Shown here: positions 60,268-64,000 of the stretch, piece by piece
Layout of the letters: each line of letters starts with the position of its first letter
Position numbering within the stretch: the stretch's first letter is position 1
NCBI GenBank assembly: GCA_910588195.1
Contig: CAJUPN010000004.1
Coordinates: forward strand, 62,001 to 126,000
Source of the DNA: an uncultured Bacilli bacterium
GTDB lineage: Bacteria > Bacillota_I > Bacilli_A > RF39 > UBA660
DNA: 64,000 bases
Direction of reading: 5' to 3'
Program-made: the position numbers and the translations under genes
The notes under the pieces: generated by a model
Seen by the model: only the letters and a program-made list of their open reading frames with translations
What the model was told of the DNA's origin: nothing
Databases searched by the model: none

Positions 60268-61635
60268 TTAAAAGACTATTCTTTCTTGTACATAATTTTT
60301 TACTTCTTCTACTCGTAAAGTTATTTGTTCCATTGTATCACGATCCCTTAAAGTAACTGTTCCATTATTTATAGTTTCATCATCAACAGTTAAACACCAA
60401 GGAGTACCAATCGCATCAGCTCTTCTATAACGTTTACCAATATTAGCTGTTTCATCATAACTAACCATAAAATATTTACTTAACTCTTCATATATTTCTA
60501 AGGCTTTTTCTGAGTGATTTTTCTTTATTAAAGGTAAAACATTAACTTTATAAGGTGCTAGTACAGGATTTAATTTTAATACTTCTCTTGTATCTCCACC
60601 CTCTAACTCTTCTACATTATATGCCTCATCTAAAACAGCTAAAACTGTTCTATCAAGACCATAAGTAGATTCGATAATATAAGGAATAAATTTTTCATTT
60701 GTTTCAGAATCTAAATAATTTTGAGAAACTCCTGAATATTCTTGATGGCGAGTTAAATCATAATTAGTACGATTATGAGTACCATTAATTTCTCCCCATC
60801 CAAAATTAAACTTATACTCTATATCACAAGCTTCTTTAGCATAAAAAACCAACTTTTCATGATCATGATATCTTAACTTATCTTCAGGTAATCCTAAATC
60901 CATAAAAAACTTTTTACCATATTCTTTAAAATATTGATATAGTTCTGAATCTGTTCCTTCTTTACAGAAAGTCTGATATTCCATTTGTTCAAATTCAATA
61001 GTTCTAAATGTAAAATTTCCTGGAGTTATTTCATTTCTAAAAGCTTTACCAATTTGCCCAATTGAGAAAGGCAACTTTGCACGCATAGTTCTTTGAACAT
61101 TTAAGAAGTTAACATATTCTCCTTGTGCATTTTCTGGTCTTAAATAAATAGTATTCTTAGAATCATTTGTAACACCTCTTTGTGTTTGAAACATCAAATT
61201 AAATTGTCTTATATCAGTAAAATTTGACTTACCACATTTAGGACATGGAACCTTATTATCTCTTAAAAACTCCATCATTTCATCTTGACTCATCGAATCT
61301 CCCTTACTAGAGTTAGTAAAGTCATTTATTAAATTATCTACACGATGTCTTGTCTTACATTCTTTACAGTCAGCAAGTGGATCAGAAAATCCTTGAACAT
61401 GACCAGATGCTTCCCATACTCTAGGATGCATAAGAATGTCTGCATCAACTTCATAAGCATTACGTCGCATCTGAATAAATCTTTTTCTCCAACAATCTTT
61501 AATTGTATTTTTTAATCTTGCACCAAGTGGACCATAATCCCAAGTATTTGCAAGACCTCCATATATTTCACTTCCTTGAAAAATATATCCATATTGTTTA
61601 CAAAAATTAACTAATTCTTCCATATTTTTTGCCAT
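60268..61635 (-). CDS. glyQS: Glycyl-tRNA synthetase, single-chain dimeric type
   Basis: Charges tRNA-Gly. 455 residues from ATG 61635 (MAKNMEELVNFCKQYGY). Class II motifs: YGPLGARLKNTIKDCWRKRF, MHPRVWEASGHVQGFSDPLADC with the zinc-binding CKECKTRH...CPKCG, then RPENAQGEYVNF, FAIGQIGKAFRNEI-type region (FSIGQIGKAFRNEITPG), FRTIEFEQMEYQTF, and ESTYGLDRTVLAVL. A C-terminal anticodon-binding domain follows. This is the single-chain (alpha2) enzyme of Bacilli such as Staphylococcus and of mollicutes, not the alpha2beta2 form. It starts four bases after a LOG-like gene and shares its leader. Confidence 0.95.
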   Translation of the reverse strand: MAKNMEELVNFCKQYGYIFQGSEIYGGLANTWDYGPLGARLKNTIKDCWRKRFIQMRRNAYEVDADILMHPRVWEASGHVQGFSDPLADCKECKTRHRVDNLINDFTNSSKGDSMSQDEMMEFLRDNKVPCPKCGKSNFTDIRQFNLMFQTQRGVTNDSKNTIYLRPENAQGEYVNFLNVQRTMRAKLPFSIGQIGKAFRNEITPGNFTFRTIEFEQMEYQTFCKEGTDSELYQYFKEYGKKFFMDLGLPEDKLRYHDHEKLVFYAKEACDIEYKFNFGWGEINGTHNRTNYDLTRHQEYSGVSQNYLDSETNEKFIPYIIESTYGLDRTVLAVLDEAYNVEELEGGDTREVLKLNPVLAPYKVNVLPLIKKNHSEKALEIYEELSKYFMVSYDETANIGKRYRRADAIGTPWCLTVDDETINNGTVTLRDRDTMEQITLRVEEVKNYVQERIVF

Positions 61636-61639
61636 AATA

Positions 61640-62194
61640 TCATATCCTCTCTTCTTCATTATCTTTTATTCTCAAGTATCTTTCTAAACTTTTTATATCA
61701 TTCACTATACTAAATAATTTTATGTCCTCTTTACTCAAAAATTCATGGGAGTGAACACTCTCTAAAAACTTAAGTAAAGGAGTATAATAATTATCATAAT
61801 TGAATAATATAATTGGTTTCTTATCATTCCTTTTCTTAGTTTCTTCAATTAAACTAAAGAATATATTTATTGAATCTATCCCACCAGGAAGAATAAGAAT
61901 CATATCAGAAGCTTGATAAATAAGTTTATTTCTTTCAAAAGTAGATGGTAAAACTTCATAGGCATCAACCTCAATATTTTCCAAAACTTTAGAATCATGA
62001 ACATCTAAAATTGCTTTTATCTTTCCTGATTCATACCTATAAGTCATATAGCATTTCAAAGAACAACCTGTATCATAGCCACCAAAAATTAACTTATGGT
62101 TAAGTCTAACCAAAGATGTTGCAACATCACTTGCTAAATTTCGATATTTTATTTCAACATTTTCTTCCCCTGAACATGCAACAAATACTTTCAA
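61640..62194 (-). CDS. LOG-like (SLOG-superfamily) protein with altered PGG motif
   Basis: 184 residues. I start it at TTG 62194 (MKVFVACSGEEN), because AAAGGAG is seven bases before it, while the ATG at 62200 touches that site. Rossmann-type fold with HKLIFGGYDTGCS and FERNKLIYQASDMILILPGGIDSINIF. In LOG nucleotide-processing enzymes the second motif is PGGxGTxxE; here it is PGGIDSINI, so the catalytic Glu and Thr are missing while the Arg region is partly kept. It may bind a nucleotide without the usual hydrolysis. It precedes glyQS in one transcript under an attenuated leader. Confidence 0.75.
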   Translation of the reverse strand: MKVFVACSGEENVEIKYRNLASDVATSLVRLNHKLIFGGYDTGCSLKCYMTYRYESGKIKAILDVHDSKVLENIEVDAYEVLPSTFERNKLIYQASDMILILPGGIDSINIFFSLIEETKKRNDKKPIILFNYDNYYTPLLKFLESVHSHEFLSKEDIKLFSIVNDIKSLERYLRIKDNEEERI

Positions 62195-62213
62195 AAGCAT
62201 TCTCCTTTCAAAG

Positions 62214-62326
62214 AACAAAAAAGAACAAAGCGTATGGGTGCAAATACCTGCACTGTCCCACCATACTTTGTTCTCTGATTTTCAAATTATATAGCTCGAG
62301 GTTTCCAAGCCCGTCATCACTTTTAT
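62214..62326 (-). promoter_or_regulatory. Attenuated leader, T-box-like, before LOG-like gene and glyQS
   Basis: From the estimated start at 62326, the leader has a small hairpin (GCTTGG...TCGAGC), then AGAACAAAG...CTTTGTTCT closing a long terminator hairpin with six T ahead of the ribosome site. The left arm contains GGTGGGACAGTG, close to the T-box core GGTGGNACCGCG that binds the tRNA 3' end, in the position expected for a T-box terminator. Control of glyQS by tRNA-Gly fits. Against it: only about 60 bases precede the antiterminator, too short for a standard stem I, and the specifier is not clear (GGA in CUUGGAAACC is possible). Confidence 0.5.
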
Positions 62327-62332
62327 AGATAT

Positions 62333-62361
62333 ATTATAATACTTTTTTTATTATTTGTCGA
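62333..62361 (-). promoter_or_regulatory. Promoter of the LOG-like/glyQS leader
   Basis: Minus strand TCGACA at 62361-62356 and perfect TATAAT at 62338-62333, spacer 17. The -35 region abuts the stop of the upstream gene at 62364. Confidence 0.65.
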
Positions 62362-62363
62362 GA

Positions 62364-64000
62364 CTATAATTTAGATGTAGGAAATAATTTAAGTTCATAA
62401 CCATCCATTGATCTATTTTCACTATTGGCTCTATTAAATTCATCTTCCATTGAAGGAACATATATACTAATTCCTATACTTAATTGCTCCAAGAAAGATT
62501 TATAAGTTATTTCAGTTATAAGTCCATCTTCAACATCTTTTTTCAAACACATATTTATTTCTTGTAATAATGGAATTGCATCTTCTCCATATGAAATAAG
62601 TCCATATAAATAAACAGCTTTTGAATGATCTATACTGTTACCACTCATATATTTCATTAAATCAAACATATCATAAGTGGCTAACTGACTGTTAGTTCCA
62701 TTAATAATAAAATCTACAATATCATCAGTACCAAAATTATTTGAATCATTTAAAGCATTAGCATAAAAATATAATAATTCTCTATCTCTAACATTTGAAT
62801 AATCTAAATTACCTTCTCTACTAGCAAAATAATTATTTAATATTTCACGATAAACTTGCTTTGATACATCTTTATAACTATCTTTTTCTTGACTAAAGTA
62901 TAAATAACATTCTGTTCTATTCTCATATATTCTTACATATGGAGAAAACATATTAGAAGATAATTCACAGTCAGAAGTTATATTTCCAAAAATAGCCTCT
63001 TTAATTTGCTCTGCACAATCAAATGTCTCTTTTCCATCACCTGTAATTACCTCAGGATTATCCAAATTTATATTATCATAAATCCCAAAACCAGCAGCTA
63101 AAATAGCATTTAAATCTTTTCCTTCAAGAATATTTATAACTGCACTTTCATTGAACGATAAAATATTAGAAAGTAAACATATTTTAGGATTATCTGAAAC
63201 TATATTATTTTTAAAATTAAATAATTCAGAAGCTATTAAAGGAGCATTTTTATTTCCTTTTAATAAACTTTCAATATCTTTAATTTCAAGAGTATTTAAT
63301 TTAGAAAAATCCATATCTTTAATATTATTCATAATAAGTTCATATGTTCTATTAGATAAATCATAAGAATATAACTTTCCAAAATAAATTGCTAATTCTT
63401 CTTTTACTGCCGAATTTATTGTAGTATTAGCATTAACAGTATTCCAAAATACATTCATTGCATCTTGATCTTGTTCAATGTGAATTTCATTACTTAAATG
63501 ATTATCATAATAGTTTTTTCCGAAAGACATAATGATTGATAAACCTACTATAGCAATGGTAACTGCTACTGCCTTTTTATTTACATTAAATCTTATTCCC
63601 TTTTTCATACTTCTTGAAGATTTAACTTTATGCATTTTAGGTTTACGAACTTTTTCTTTTTTTACTTTTTTCGCTTGCTTTTCTTTCTTTATCTTTGCTT
63701 TAGACTTACGAGACTTGAATATTTTATGAAATAATCCTCTTTTTCTGCATCCATAATCTAATGGCGTGAACTTTGTATTAATTGTGACTAATCCTTTTGT
63801 CGTTATTTCATCTTCAGTAGCTGGTGTTACCTCATCATCAAGAGACATAAATTCTAGCTCTTCTGACTCATCTTCTGGACTATTTCCAATAAAATGATAA
63901 TCATCTTCAGCTTGTTCAACTATTTCCTCTTTTAAAGAAGGCTCAACACTTGCCTGTTTTGAAGCTAAAGAATTATTAATAATTTCCTCTAGTTCTCTTA
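62364..64000 (-). CDS. Unrecognised membrane protein, N-terminus cut by window edge
   Basis: The frame is open from the right edge to a stop at 62364, at least 545 residues. An internal Met at 63848 has no ribosome site, so the true start lies outside. Visible: an acidic stretch (EEIVEQAEDDYHF), a very basic segment (RKSKAKIKKEKQAKKVKKEK), one membrane helix (AVAVTIAIVGLSIIMSFG), and an outer helical region of about 370 residues with no known motif. Acidic-basic cytoplasmic part plus one helix plus outer domain recalls envelope-scaffold proteins, but no family is recognised. Confidence 0.7.
   Translation of the reverse strand, partial: RELEEIINNSLASKQASVEPSLKEEIVEQAEDDYHFIGNSPEDESEELEFMSLDDEVTPATEDEITTKGLVTINTKFTPLDYGCRKRGLFHKIFKSRKSKAKIKKEKQAKKVKKEKVRKPKMHKVKSSRSMKKGIRFNVNKKAVAVTIAIVGLSIIMSFGKNYYDNHLSNEIHIEQDQDAMNVFWNTVNANTTINSAVKEELAIYFGKLYSYDLSNRTYELIMNNIKDMDFSKLNTLEIKDIESLLKGNKNAPLIASELFNFKNNIVSDNPKICLLSNILSFNESAVINILEGKDLNAILAAGFGIYDNINLDNPEVITGDGKETFDCAEQIKEAIFGNITSDCELSSNMFSPYVRIYENRTECYLYFSQEKDSYKDVSKQVYREILNNYFASREGNLDYSNVRDRELLYFYANALNDSNNFGTDDIVDFIINGTNSQLATYDMFDLMKYMSGNSIDHSKAVYLYGLISYGEDAIPLLQEINMCLKKDVEDGLITEITYKSFLEQLSIGISIYVPSMEDEFNRANSENRSMDGYELKLFPTSKL

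Noticed and set aside
62364..63848. Start of the last gene at Met 63848
   Set aside because: No ribosome site, and the frame continues without a stop to base 64000, so the gene is cut by the window.

Overview
The window is strongly AT-rich and uses the standard bacterial code: TGA ends many genes and Trp is encoded by TGG. Its gene set is that of a low-GC Gram-positive bacterium: smc-rnc, yqeG-yqeH-mutL, an mraZ-rsmH-ftsL-pbp division cluster, sepF-divIVA and a single-chain GlyRS. It has a sortase B, an LTA-synthase-like protein and many large cell-surface proteins. A sigma-K gene implies an endospore former or a recent descendant of one. The 10-bp AGTGG repeats before mraZ resemble the Mycoplasma MraZ box. 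My best guess is a gut-type Bacilli/Erysipelotrichia-like member of the Bacillota; the species cannot be fixed from the sequence.

Layout: 1-3437 smc (cut by the left edge) and rnc. 3545-5478 a TroA-fold lipoprotein, a DHH phosphoesterase and tRNA-Ser. 5597-19015 an envelope region: a membrane protein, an arylsulfotransferase, a giant prepilin-like protein, a zinc-ribbon membrane protein, two glycosyltransferases, four unrecognised proteins (one of them a small basic protein) and a polysaccharide deacetylase, with a Lys-Ile-Glu tRNA cluster. 19142-19850 a second identical tRNA-Glu followed by type I toxin-antitoxin modules. 19952-24364 the division/wall cluster. 24547-30993 an HExxH protein, mutL, yqeH, yqeG and a small membrane protein. 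31194-33295 a sortase substrate and its sortase B. 33364-37841 sigK split by a mobile element. 37838-45856 a small regulator, a membrane protein and a 2399-residue surface protein with a fresh internal duplication. 46135-46461 another type I toxin-antitoxin module. 46512-50708 membrane proteins, a VanZ-like protein, LTA synthase and cyclophilin. 50751-52956 an NfnAB-like pair. 53131-57686 an XRE regulator, an MMPL exporter and its TetR regulator. 57707-61635 division proteins, membrane proteins and GlyRS. 61640-64000 a LOG-like protein under an attenuated leader, and a large membrane protein cut by the right edge.

Two systems stand out. (1) sigK is interrupted by a 3,785-bp 'skin'-type element. 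Joining the two halves at a shared AAATG core restores a 230-residue sigma-K in frame. The element holds only a large serine recombinase, a SleB-like wall hydrolase and a 54-residue protein ending at the attachment site. The attachment site of the excised circle shows near-symmetric 10-bp arms around the core. The well-studied skins of B. subtilis and C. difficile are far larger.

(2) At 19.2-19.8 kb and 46.1-46.5 kb there are convergent type I toxin-antitoxin modules. Each encodes a 24-30 residue hydrophobic peptide with a strong ribosome site, opposed by a short antisense RNA with its own 17-bp-spaced promoter and terminator. In both intact modules the first bases of the toxin mRNA are complementary to its own 3' end. 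The pairing sequences differ between modules while the pairing is kept, as in hok- or aapA-type mRNAs. A third module is decayed.
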